Assembly (NCBI GenBank): GCA_026075535.2
Contig: AP026543.1
Location: 3,968,001-4,032,000, forward strand
DNA from: Tricholoma matsutake
Lineage: Eukaryota; Basidiomycota; Agaricomycetes; Agaricales; Tricholomataceae
DNA length: 64,000 nt
Direction of reading: 5' to 3'
Position numbers and translations under genes: made by a program. The first letter of the stretch is position 1. Each line of letters starts with the position of its first letter. The notes beneath the pieces were generated by a model. It worked only from the letters and a program-made list of their open reading frames with translations, was not told the DNA's origin and searched no databases. Shown in pieces: positions 9,911 to 18,540 of the stretch.

Positions 9911-11082
9911 GAAGGAAGACTCAATCTGTCTAGTTCGATCCCATCAAACGAAGGCAGAAGTAGCGGAAATTCCAAAAATGGGAATACCTGTCAGTGCCAT
10001 TCACAGCTGCCTGCCACACCCAAGGATACTCACAGATATGGCCGTAGACCTCAGCCGGAATAAATCTAATTTCATTCGGAAAGGTCTAGAGTCAACTTTT
10101 TATAGATGTACTTAATATGTTAATAAAAGGGATGGGGCTCAGGGAATAATGGCAAGACCAGGGACACCTGGGATGAATGTAGTCTGCGGAGGCCTGAGGG
10201 ATGACCCAGCTGAGGACGATGGGCCAACAACTACAAGTTCCGAAACTTGAAACTGCGACATAAGGGGACGATGCCAGTGATGGCAACAACGCGCCACGAC
10301 ACAAGTTTCTCACATCTTGTGCAAGGGAGGTATGTTTTTTCTGTTTCAATTTGTTTCGCTCCCATCCTGACAAAATTTAAACGTGAGGGATGAGTTGGGG
10401 ATGAGCCAACTTGAAAATTTATATTAATTACATAATGCCACCTCACCCGAACATGAGGAAGATTAATTATGTTTCTTACCACTCATCATAGCAAAGGGAT
10501 GTAGTTACATAATTTTCAAGTTATGGATGTTGGCGGAGAGATACGTGTTCAAATTTCCGAGTCTGGCACTGGATCACTAACAGTGTGGCCACTCGACCGC
10601 TGAATGCATGTATGGTGCAACCAGCATTCGCCTCATTGGATATCCACATTAATATATAATATTTGAATATTCAACAGGCTCGGACATGGCAGCCGCCCAG
10701 GTATATACTTTAAAAAATGTATTTTATGTCAGCAGCGGTGACAAGTGCAAATGGTTCTCACAGGGCCAGCCTCATAATTCCTCCTTTCTGAAATATAGTT
10801 AGAAATTCTTTGTGAAATATTATATTTGAGACTAAATTTCTACAAACAGAAATACAAAAAATTACCCATTAGAAATATACTTTGAAAATCAATATTTCTA
10901 ATGGGTAATTTTTTAAATTTCTGTTTGTAGAAATTTAGTCTCAAATATAATATTTCACAAAGAATTTCTAACTATATTTCAGAAAGGAGAAATTATGAGG
11001 CTGGCCTTGTGTCTTGCAAAGTTGGCGGATGTTCTCTTCTTTCATTTGATGGGATCGAATTAGACAGATCGAGTGTAGACTC
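9911..11082. mobile_element. MULE-like element with 10-bp target duplication
   Basis: The element is flanked by GGAAGAAGGG at 9901-9910 and 11083-11092; the unsplit copy of the host repeat near 2765 has the sequence once. The termini are imperfect inverted repeats of about 45 bp sharing ATCTGTCTA and TTCGATCCCATCAAA. The 10-bp duplication and long inverted ends fit Mutator-like elements, though hAT cannot be excluded. There is no transposase. The interior holds no gene I recognise and contains the 243-bp palindrome at 10764-11006. Confidence 0.65.
10764..11006. repeat. 243-bp near-perfect palindrome
   Basis: GGCCAGCCTCATAATT at the left is matched by AATTATGAGGCTGGCC at the right, and the arms remain complementary for about 115 bp around a short centre near 10885. 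The arms are AT-rich. It may be a foldback or MITE-type insertion inside the MULE-like element; no clear target duplication is visible. Confidence 0.9.
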
Positions 11083-11275
11083 GGAAGAAGGGAGAACATG
11101 TTTCTTCTTCCTGCCCTTCTTAACCTTCATCGCGCACAGACTTCTCAGGCTAATGACGCAAGGCGTCGAAACGCGTTGAAGAGACGTCAAAGTCACGTTG
11201 TGCTTACAAAGCCTGGACACGACTTTTTTAGGCCAAGCTCGCAAGCTCGCATGGCCTATCGTTGAGTCACCAGCT
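11083..11275. repeat. Right terminal direct repeat of the recombinase element, second piece
   Basis: The sequence continues the repeat from GGAAGAAGGGAGAACATG to GTCACCAGCT, matching 2765-2943. It retains many CpG sites (ACGCAAGGCGTCGAAACGCG) that are TpG or CpA in the left copy. It ends 29 bp before the start codon of the HNH gene. Confidence 0.65.
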
Positions 11276-11304
11276 GAACAACGAGGTCTTGTTTCTTACT
11301 CTAC

Positions 11305-12657
11305 ATGCAGGGCACAGGCACTAACCCTTCTCGCCGTTCAAGTCGTCTTAATAGTCATTCACAATCCACTGGTGCTAGCTCTGCCCTTTCCACGGGGCCT
11401 CCAACCTCTACGTCAACCGCTGAGGTCGCACACGCCAAACTCGAAAGTCTTGCAAAAGATAGCATCTCGTTCCGCCTTCTGAATGCTCTCCTCACGCATG
11501 CACCCACAGTAGAAGGTGTTGGTGTCATTGTTGCAGACATTATCGCCGCATCAGCAGAGCCAGGTGGTCTTGTTCAGCTCGCAGAGTTTTATAAAACAGG
11601 TCTACTCCTACCCAGTAAGCTTCCCCCTTTAACAATAGTGGACCCACCGCGTTCTCAATCAATATTCATGATCTATAGTGAAGGCTGGTGGTCGAACACC
11701 ACAGGTTTCGTTTCATCCTTCGCGAGACCAGGAAATCGAGTCCGAGGCCAACGCAATTGCCGCAGATCTAGAAATCGCCAAAAGGGATCCAGCCACTCTG
11801 AAGAAATATGTGAGAGTTCACTTGGCTCTACTCTCCAGTTTACAGCATCATATATGTGTTAGACTCTCTACCGAGATGGCTATCGTTGTGTCGCGACGCA
11901 TGCGTGGGATGAGCCGTCCCTTTCACTTCCTGCTGTGGAGGCCAAATTTGCTCTATCCTCGGCTGACCGCACCGTGATGACCGAGGCCGCTCACATCCTT
12001 CCATTCTCCGTGATGAGTGCCGACACCAACAAAATAGTACGCAGTGACTTTTCTAATCTTGCGAAGTTATTTACAGTGATGGTGATTCAGCTGTTTAAGA
12101 AATGTACAATTTGGTCGGTCATCAAGTCCTTTACAAACATCGAATTTAAAGAGTTAAGCGGCAACAATATCAATTCATTAACGAATGTCATCACCCTCGA
12201 CACCGGTGTGCACAAATTTTTTGGACCGCTCCGCATTTGGTTTGAGGCTGTGCCAGTGCGTTGTATGTCTCTCTGTTGCACCATTTACACCTTGTCATGC
12301 CACAAAGGGTAAGGCTAACACTTACAAAATCAAGAAGTCTCAGGATCGTGTGCTTCGTGGTGCGTGAGCCGAACCTTGTTATTTTGCACAACTTGACAGG
12401 GCTTTGTAGGCATTGTGGATGAAGGTACTGAAGTAATCTTCACCTCCCCTGACCCAGAAGCATACCCACTTCCTGATCCACGCTACCTCGCTTTCCATGC
12501 CGCTGTTGCCAAAGTTGTCCATATGGCAGGTATGGCTGAGCATCTCGATGACATACTCCGGAAGTATGAGAATATTCGTGTGCTATCGGACGAGTCAAGT
12601 GTAGAATACTTTGACGGCCTGTTACGCGCTACACAGAGATACATTGTCACATATTAA
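11305..12657 (+). CDS. HNH-nuclease-domain protein, five exons, 377 aa
   Basis: Exons 11305-11614, 11679-11809, 11863-12255, 12308-12359 and 12410-12657 join into 378 codons ending in TAA. All four introns are GT-AG, 50-64 bp, and every junction keeps frame, which makes this the only clean multi-exon gene here. The protein has a Ser/Thr-rich N-terminus, then the HNH_2-like core seen in many basidiomycete proteins: RDGYRCVATHAWDE, EAAHILPF, SLTNVITL and a following HKFFGPLRIWF. The C-terminal block is FTSPDPEAYPLPDPRYLAFHAA. HNH domains bind a metal and cleave nucleic acid; the substrate of this fungal family is not known to me. The Met at 11305 is the first in frame and lies 29 bp after a transposon terminal repeat, so the original promoter may be displaced. 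Unlike its neighbours it has kept its CGA codons. Confidence 0.85.
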
Positions 12658-12686
12658 TAATTAAAGTCTTCGTTGATCTTTATGTC

Positions 12687-12926
12687 ATGGTTTTTCTGAC
12701 GGGGTTCAGCTCTGGGTTGGGGGAGCCATTCGCGTCGGCCCTTCGTCGATATTCTGTAACGGTACTAGTGATTTCACGCTCCCATCGTACACATCCGATT
12801 CTTTATGGCACAGGCAAATTCGTTGGTACAGTAAGGCAACGTAATGCACGGCAAGTTGAAACTCTAGTCTGTTGCTCACCAATGACTGCAACAATGCAGC
12901 GGCCACACCGACGGTCACGTCCCTAG
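12687..12926 (+). pseudogene. Short-chain dehydrogenase-like N-terminal fragment
   Basis: The frame opens with VFLTGFSSGLGEPFASALRR, which resembles the TGxxxGxG dinucleotide-binding turn and first helix of short-chain dehydrogenases. After about 35 residues the resemblance ends, and no catalytic YxxxK is present. It may be the broken first exon of a gene that followed the HNH gene. The assignment rests on one motif. Confidence 0.35.
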
Positions 12927-13480
12927 ACATCTCAGAGCGCTCAGGCTGGAATCGGTGGTTCTTTCAGAAGGGTTGGTAGTTTCGGACCATCCGCAGGCAT
13001 CAGTAATTAAGCATTTCAGTTTCCAGAGGTTGCTCAACTTGAACGGCAACAAGGGGGGCCGGATGACAAGGAACACCCAAGGACCACGACCATGCCAGCA
13101 CCCCCAACTGCTGCTGTGAGCAACGTCTCGCAGGGTAGCAACGGGGAGCAACTGGGATGAGGACGAGGGCCTTTCGGTAAGCTTTTTTGTTTTTCTCATG
13201 TTGTTTTTTGTTACTAACCAACTTTTTAGATACTAACTACTACTACTGACAACAACACCCCCTCGTGCAGGGGGGTTTCATATATATTTCATAATTAGCT
13301 TTTTTTTGTAACTAGTTTTTTTTTGGTAAATCAACTTCACTGGTCCTCCCTCACCTCTATGTGAGGGAGTAATAAAAATTTTAGTTTGAATTAATTTTAT
13401 AACATGTGAGTTACAGTCCCTCCCATGTGGGGGAGGGGCTAATATTTACTTCTATGGTAGTTACTGTAGAAATTTAATCC
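12927..13480 (+). other. Non-coding hAT-like module with hairpins and an intron-like segment
   Basis: No coding gene is seen. A CTGTGAGC-type short hairpin at 13114-13133 is followed by an intron-like segment 13177-13229 (GTAAGC, branch TTACTAACC, end TTTTTAG). G/C hairpins then precede T or A runs (13256-13275, 13344-13370, 13418-13440). The order matches hAT-N1 and N4, but no terminal repeats could be found, so this is a decayed relative. Confidence 0.45.
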
Positions 13481-13498
13481 TAGAATAGACAAGGCTAA

Positions 13499-13639
13499 AC
13501 TCAGTCCTTGTATAAGCGACTGAGGTACAAACTGTACATAGACAAGGCTAAACTAAGAGTCTAAGATACAGTAAGTAACTCTGGTGAAGCGACACTCTAA
13601 GATAATACTCACCTCAGTCCTTGTATAAGCGACTGAGGT
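13499..13639 (+). repeat. Paired hairpin repeats of the CTCAGTC...GACTGAG type
   Basis: The unit CTCAGTCCTTGTATAAGCGACTGAGG occurs at about 13499-13526 and 13613-13639; each copy has 7-8-bp inverted arms around the same 11-base loop. Between them lie further fragments of the phrase GACAAGGCTAAACT. The unit recalls the variable-stem hairpins of LTR D but has a different loop. Confidence 0.6.
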
Positions 13640-14157
13640 GGCAGGTAATGTATCTAACTGTATATATATGTTCTGTCAGGGAAACGGGGTGTTTGTTCGT
13701 ATGCATCAAAGGGTTGTGCTAAAAATAGCACACGCATCAAAAAGTGATGCGTCGTTCCACGGTGTGTCTCTCAACAGTTACTGCCTCTGCCTCACATTTC
13801 CATGAGGGTGGGCAATCAATTTTTTTTGCACCCATGTTGTACCCCCTTGCCTTCATGCAGGATTGATTCAATATATTTTTTCTACTTGACTTGGCCCCCT
13901 CAATAAAAATTTTATTGCTCATCTTGTGCTCCTCTCAAGAGGTAATACTACATTAAGAATTATGAGTCTCATAACCATTTTATAATTGCCATCTGGCTCA
14001 GGTGGTATGCAGTGTTTAGGTCTGTTATTTAATCCTTGCCCTGCATACATTCTTTTGTGAGCACTTTTTGAAAATGCCACTAAGTTCAGCAAATATAACA
14101 ACAAACATTGTAAAATTAGTCGTGAAACTTGCCTGAGTGCAGTCTGATAGGACTGCC
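13640..14157. other. Non-coding interval with a tRNA-like remnant
   Basis: No gene is seen. GGCTCAGGTGGTATGC at 13991-14006 resembles a Pol III A box and aligns with the tRNA-like segment at 31600-31685 over the following 70 bp, with a deletion that removed the B box. It is probably a relic of a tRNA-derived short element. Confidence 0.35.
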
Positions 14158-14535
14158 TCAGGTGTTACGATTTTCTGTTATCGTAACCCACGACGACCAG
14201 ACGTACGCCGGCAAGACCGGGTACTTTAATTTTCTCATTTGACTTGACTCTCTTCCGACGGAAGACACCTTGACACATGATGACTCCATGCACCCGAATC
14301 CACTCCCACACACACCGTGGTACGACAACCCCTTTACATGAGGTCCGTGACATCGGACGCCTCATGCTAGGCATGAGGCTTATCTCTTATTGTTCTCTGA
14401 TATGCTGCGCCGCAGCACTCCTTGACACCGGATGCCTCATGCGAGGCATGAGGCCTATTGTTTCTATTGTTCTTGTCTATATTTACCTGATAAGCATCTC
14501 ACCTTCCGATTGGATGATAGATAGTCCTGGAACAG

Positions 14536-14543
14536 TATATAAG
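14536..14543 (+). promoter_or_regulatory. TATA box of LTR D
   Basis: TATATAAG lies 373 bp into the LTR, followed by CTGTAGCTACACTCTG, a plausible Pol II start region. Everything downstream (R and U5) would be transcribed, including the hairpin row. Confidence 0.6.
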
Positions 14544-14617
14544 CTGTAGCTACACTCTGTGTATTCTCCAGCTTGACCTAATTCAATCAATGGTCTTAGA
14601 CTCAACCAGAACACTCG

Positions 14618-14826
14618 ACAGCTTAGGAAGCCCCTAGCTGTGATAACTCGAACTCGACAGTTGGAAAGCCTCCAACTGTGATATACGAACCAACGGTCTA
14701 CTCAGAAAGCCTCTGAGTACGGATAGCCGTAATGACTTGAGGAAGTACCCAAGTGAAGGCCAGAAGCCCGATACACTAGGAAAGCCTCCTAGTGTGACAC
14801 TGATATAGTTGGAAAGCCTCCAACTG
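14618..14826 (+). repeat. Row of variable-stem, constant-loop hairpins in LTR D leader
   Basis: Five hairpins share the loop AAGCC but have different perfect or near-perfect stems: 14618-14641 (CAGCT), 14657-14679 (ACAGTTGGA, 9 bp), 14699-14719 (TACTCAGA, 8 bp), 14773-14795 (ACACTAGGA, 9 bp) and 14807-14825 (AGTTGGA, 7 bp). A sixth (14735-14754) has a degenerate loop. They follow the TATA box, so they would lie in the RNA leader. Equivalent hairpins with other stems occur in the copy at 25661-26363 (25817-25838 and 25856-25878). Confidence 0.85.
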
Positions 14827-14876
14827 TGACATATGAAGCCAAGGCTGAGTTAAAGACCTATAGTCTTAACATCAGG

Positions 14877-15240
14877 ACTCTGTGCAGTCTGGGTGGTAAG
14901 GTACTGGGTCATAAGCCATGTTGCTCAGAATAGGGGTGTCTAGCAAGGGGAACACTGGAAGAAGGCCCCACAAAGTCCTACAAAGCTCACAAAACAACTT
15001 CAAAGTTCCATGAACTAACTTCAAAGTCTCTGAAACAACTTCATGCCTTATGAGGAAGCCTACAAACATCCATGTTGGTCAATGGGCCTCATGAAATCTA
15101 CTTTGAAGTCTCTGAAACTACTTCACTGAACTGTGAAATAGTTTCACACAAAGGATGATGATGATTAGTATGTAAATACACTGGCTGCACAGCAAGATAC
15201 TTCTGGGGAGGTATCATGTCAGTATTGTAGAAGTATTCTT
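14877..15240. other. Non-coding spacer
   Basis: I see no gene and no element boundary. There are short direct repeats of the phrase AACTTCAAAGT. Confidence 0.4.
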
Positions 15241-15659
15241 TGTTACAATTTTCCTTGTAACTCATGGAACCCAACCAACCCGACATACCCAATGATCCCC
15301 TCCAGACAGGAGGCACTCCTGATTCATGCTTAGAGCATGTCCTTGACACCAGACACACACACAACGCATGCCGACAACATGCATTCGATCCCCTTCCCGC
15401 AGAAGGCACCCTTGACGCATGGTGACTCCATGCACCGAACCCATTCCCATACATGCTGTGATATGACAGCCCCTTGACATGAGATCCATGACATCGGACT
15501 CTCACAATTGACATGCTGCGCCACAGCATATCCTTGACATCGGATCCTTGACATCGGATCCATGACATCGGACGCCTCATGCAAGGCATGAGGCTTATTG
15601 TTTCTATTCTTACTTGATATGCATCTATCTTTCCAATTGGATGATAAGGACCTGTAACA
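15241..15659 (+). repeat. Inverted U3 fragment of LTR D beside gypsy E copy 1
   Basis: The sequence from TGTTACAATTTTCC to GATAAGGACC (15241-15652) is the U3 part of LTR D in plus orientation, yet the adjoining gypsy E body is on the minus strand. TGTAACA at 15653-15659 fits the first seven bases of a minus-strand LTR next to the polypurine tract. In copy 2 the LTR at this position has the expected minus orientation. Confidence 0.65.
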
Positions 15660-15808
15660 TTACCCCCCCGCTATGGTCAAAAGTTCCACACTTCGACCTA
15701 AATCTTCGTCTCTCTCTGTGGTCTGATTGGTTGTGGTCTGGATATGTGGGCGGGTCGGGGTCGAGGGGTGCGATGGAGGAATAATTCATGTCCAAACTCA
15801 GACCATGA

Positions 15809-16027
15809 TCAGGTTCTTCTAGTTTGTGCTGCCCTAGGCAGTGGTGTCAAGGAGTCGGTGGTATCATTGAAAGGGGGGCGTTGCAGGATGGCAAATTCAA
15901 TGTCTGTAATCGGGGGTTCAGGACTTGGTTGGAAGATGGCATAGAGGCAAAATGCAAAGGTCAGGGCTGCCGCTGCAGCTAGGGTCATGCCAATGATGAT
16001 GGCGAGGATTGTGATTCCTGTGAGCAT
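15809..16027 (-). CDS. Small membrane-anchored accessory frame of gypsy E
   Basis: The frame is 72 codons long. Residues 3-32 (TGITILAIIIGMTLAAAA through FCLYAIF) form one strongly hydrophobic segment, followed by a Pro/Asp-rich tail ending in QTRRT. It lies after the zinc-knuckle frame and before the polypurine tract, the place where envelope genes sit in some gypsy elements, but it is far too short for an envelope protein. Copy 2 keeps only partial homology near 26510-26600. It could be a real small membrane protein or chance. Confidence 0.35.
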   Translation of the reverse strand: MLTGITILAIIIGMTLAAAAALTFAFCLYAIFQPSPEPPITDIEFAILQRPPFNDTTDSLTPLPRAAQTRRT

Positions 16028-16066
16028 GGGTCTGTCTTGTCATGCCATCGTTTTTGAGCTTTCTTC

Positions 16067-16800
16067 TTAAATCCTTCCATAGGGCTCTCCCGTCATGTTT
16101 CCCATTGCATCATCATTGAAGTCATCATATTGTGAGTCAAAGAAGAGCTGCTGGTTGCACTCAGCTTCTCTTTGATCAGTTTCTTGATCTTTCTGAGGTT
16201 TCTCCGGGCAGTTTATCCTATAATGTCTGGGGCCTCGCTGTTTGCAATACCTGCAAATGTATCGTTGGCAAATCTGGCTGAAGTGGCCTATCTGCTGGCA
16301 GATGAAACATCTGGCATGTCTCATGTGTGGAGGGGACCAAGGTGGTTGGGTGGTCTTTGGTTCGGGTTTGGGGGTGGTCAGATCAATTATTTCGGGTGCC
16401 CTAGGCATGCTTCATAGAATGGGAGGAGTCTCCAGAGGGAGCTCATTGTTCGTCTCTGTCGCTCTGCTCGCTGAATGGTGAGAGCGAGGTCGGTGGCCAT
16501 CTGTGTCGACCTAAGGGGGTGTGAGGTCCCTCCTCAGCTATTCTCGGTCTGTCTGACCACAGTGCAATCATTTCCTGGATTGTCTGTTCGATCCCCAGGG
16601 CATCTGCATCGTTCATTGCTTCTTCTAGATTTCATTCCATCTGTTCGATAGTGCTAGCATAGTAGAAGCACATCCTGGCTAGATGGTATTTTGGTGGATC
16701 ATGGGCGAGGTGAATGCAAAGGGTGTCAGCGTTCAATTGGTTTCATAGGTATTCTTGGGTGAATCGTCGTTCAGCAGGCATATTGGGGAGTGTCATTGCG
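16067..16800 (-). pseudogene. Accessory zinc-knuckle protein of gypsy E, 3' of pol
   Basis: One minus frame from the Met at about 16800 reads to the stop at 16067 with four in-frame stops (mostly TGA where CGA is likely). The N-terminal half is helical (QLNADTLCIHLAHDPPKYHL, then IEQTIQEMIALWSDRPR). The C-terminal half has two Cys/His clusters, CFICQQIGHFSQIC and CRYCKQRGPRHYRINC, that is CCHC knuckles of nucleic-acid-binding type. It is separate from the gag knuckle and located after integrase. In copy 2 the N-terminal 15 residues match, but the rest is replaced by other sequence. Confidence 0.6.
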
Positions 16801-16827
16801 GGAAGAAAGGGGGGTTTTGGGTTTCCA

Positions 16828-17124
16828 TCAGAGGTGGTACCTCTTCTTATATGCCATCAGGATCTTGGGGGCATTCTTTAGGTTTGATTCGGGTTCCCAT
16901 GTGTTTTTGGATGTCGGGTAGTCAACCCATTTCATGAGGTAACGGCATGTCTTGCCGTGCTTCTTGTGTGCGATGATCGCTTCCACCTCATATTCATTTT
17001 CTCCTTCCACGAGGTCAGGTGGTGGAGTCGGGAAGTTTTGCCCATGAGTGTCATTCTCATGGTATCGCATGAGTAAAGCTGCATGGAATACCGGGTGGAT
17101 CTTCCATCTCAGCAGCAGTTTCAA
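16828..17124 (-). pseudogene. Chromodomain and integrase C-terminus, gypsy E copy 1
   Basis: KIHPVFHAALL is the usual tail of gypsy integrases. EYEVEAIIAHKK, CRYLMKWVDYP and NTWEPESNL make a chromodomain that ends in a basic tail. Chromodomains steer integration to heterochromatin. A frameshift between 17124 and 17157 separates it from the rest of integrase. Confidence 0.85.
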
Positions 17125-17156
17125 TCAGTATGTCATTCTTGACAGGGCATCTTCAA

Positions 17157-18532
17157 TCACGAAGGGCCTTCTCGTTTTGGCACCAATTTTCTCGTTGGGT
17201 AGCCAATCTTCAGGTTCTTGGAGTCAAGCCATAGTTGTTCTCCAACCTTGAATGGTTCGTATCGCCCTTTCGTTCGGGTGGCCATAGCCTGTCTGGCTAG
17301 TTCATGTGCGGCAAGAGCTTCCCTTCTCGCAGAGAGAAGTTCTTGGATTCTCTGTTCGGCAGCCGGCACGTTCATCTTTTTGTAAGGGGTGGGGATAGTG
17401 TGTGGTTGATATTCCATCATCAAGTGGAACGGCGAGTGTTTTACTGCGGAGTGCATCTTCTGGTTGTGCACAAATTCTGCTGTTGGGAGATAACGTTCCC
17501 AATCTTCGGGTTTGTTCAAACAGAACATGCGGAGGTAAACTTCTAGCTCTTGGTTTACTCACTCCGTTTCTCCGTTGGTCTGGGGGTGATAAGCGGTGCT
17601 CATGGATAGCTTGATTCCGAGCAGTCATCTGAGTTCTTGGAAGAGCTTGGATGCGAATCGAGGGTCTCTGTCTGAGATGATTCTTCCGGGGAGTCCAAAT
17701 CTAGTGTATACATGGCACAGGTAAAGGTCTGCGGCGCCAAGTGTGTCGATCATCTTCGCGCAAGGGATAAAAATTACCCCCTTTGTAAGACCATGGTCTA
17801 CCACAACCATGATTGAGTCAAATCCATTTATTATGGGCAGGTCCATAATGAAATCTGTTGTTACCAGCTCAAACGGTCTGCTGGCCTCAGATGATATCGG
17901 TGTTGGTGGGGGGGTCATCGGGTGTGTGTTCACTTTCATTTGCTGGCACTTTGCACAGCCTTCGACGTATTTCTTGATGAAGTTGGCCATTCCTGGCCTC
18001 CAGTAGTCATGTTGGATCAGTTCAATCATTTGCCATTGTCCAGGGTGTCCTGTTGTGATGCTATCATGGTATTTTCATATGATTGCTCGGTGGAGGGTTT
18101 TGTCCTGTGGCACGTAGCATCTGTCTTTGAAAAAGAGCAGGCCATCTTCAAATTTCCAGTCCCCCAATGCAGACTTGATTGGGGGAGTTCCATTGTTCTT
18201 CAGGGCTCATAAAGTGTCATTTACGAGGTCGTCCTTCATTATTGCTGAGACCAGGGCTCCCTGGAGTTCAGCATCGATTGTTCTTACAAATAACTCATCT
18301 GCAAGGATGGTCTTGTCCTCATTATCTGTGTCTTCTTTGGCTACATGATCTGCCCTCCTTGATAGGGCATCGGATTGTACCATCTGTGATCCTGGTATGT
18401 GTTGCAGCTTCAGGTTGAATTGTGACAGGTAGATGCTCCATCTAGCCTGTCATCGGTTCAGTTTCTGGGCCTGACAGAAGTATGTCAGGTTTTTGTGATC
18501 AGATAGTACCGTCACAGGGAATGGCGTCCCCT
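17157..18532 (-). pseudogene. Integrase and end of RNase H, gypsy E copy 1
   Basis: From 18532 downward one frame shows DHKNLTYF and QARWSIYLSQF (end of RNase H), KYHDS...GHPG...CAKCQQ (HHCC zinc site), TDFIMDLP (first Asp), ISDRDPRF (second Asp) and HPQTDGETE (catalytic Glu), then the C-terminal domain. TGA stops interrupt at NR*QARW, TL*ALK, II*KYH, LR*LLG (17625-17627) and TE*VNQ; each stands where this family has Arg. hAT-N2 cuts the RNase H just before 18532. Confidence 0.85.
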
Positions 18533-18540
18533 GTAGGTAG

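Larger units (their letters stand above)
14163..14871 (+). repeat. Solo LTR, family D
   Basis: The 709-bp unit begins TGTTACGATTTTC, ends CTTAACA and is flanked by a perfect 5-bp target duplication TCAGG (14158-14162 and 14872-14876). It is the forward copy of the LTR that flanks gypsy E copy 2 on the minus strand (25661-26363). The internal region was lost by LTR-LTR recombination. It contains a TATA box (14536-14543) and a downstream row of hairpins (14618-14826). Confidence 0.85.

Noticed and set aside
2713..11275. Ordinary LTR retrotransposon bounded by the 231-bp direct repeats.
   Set aside because: The coding region has a tyrosine recombinase instead of a DDE integrase, and no target duplication was found.
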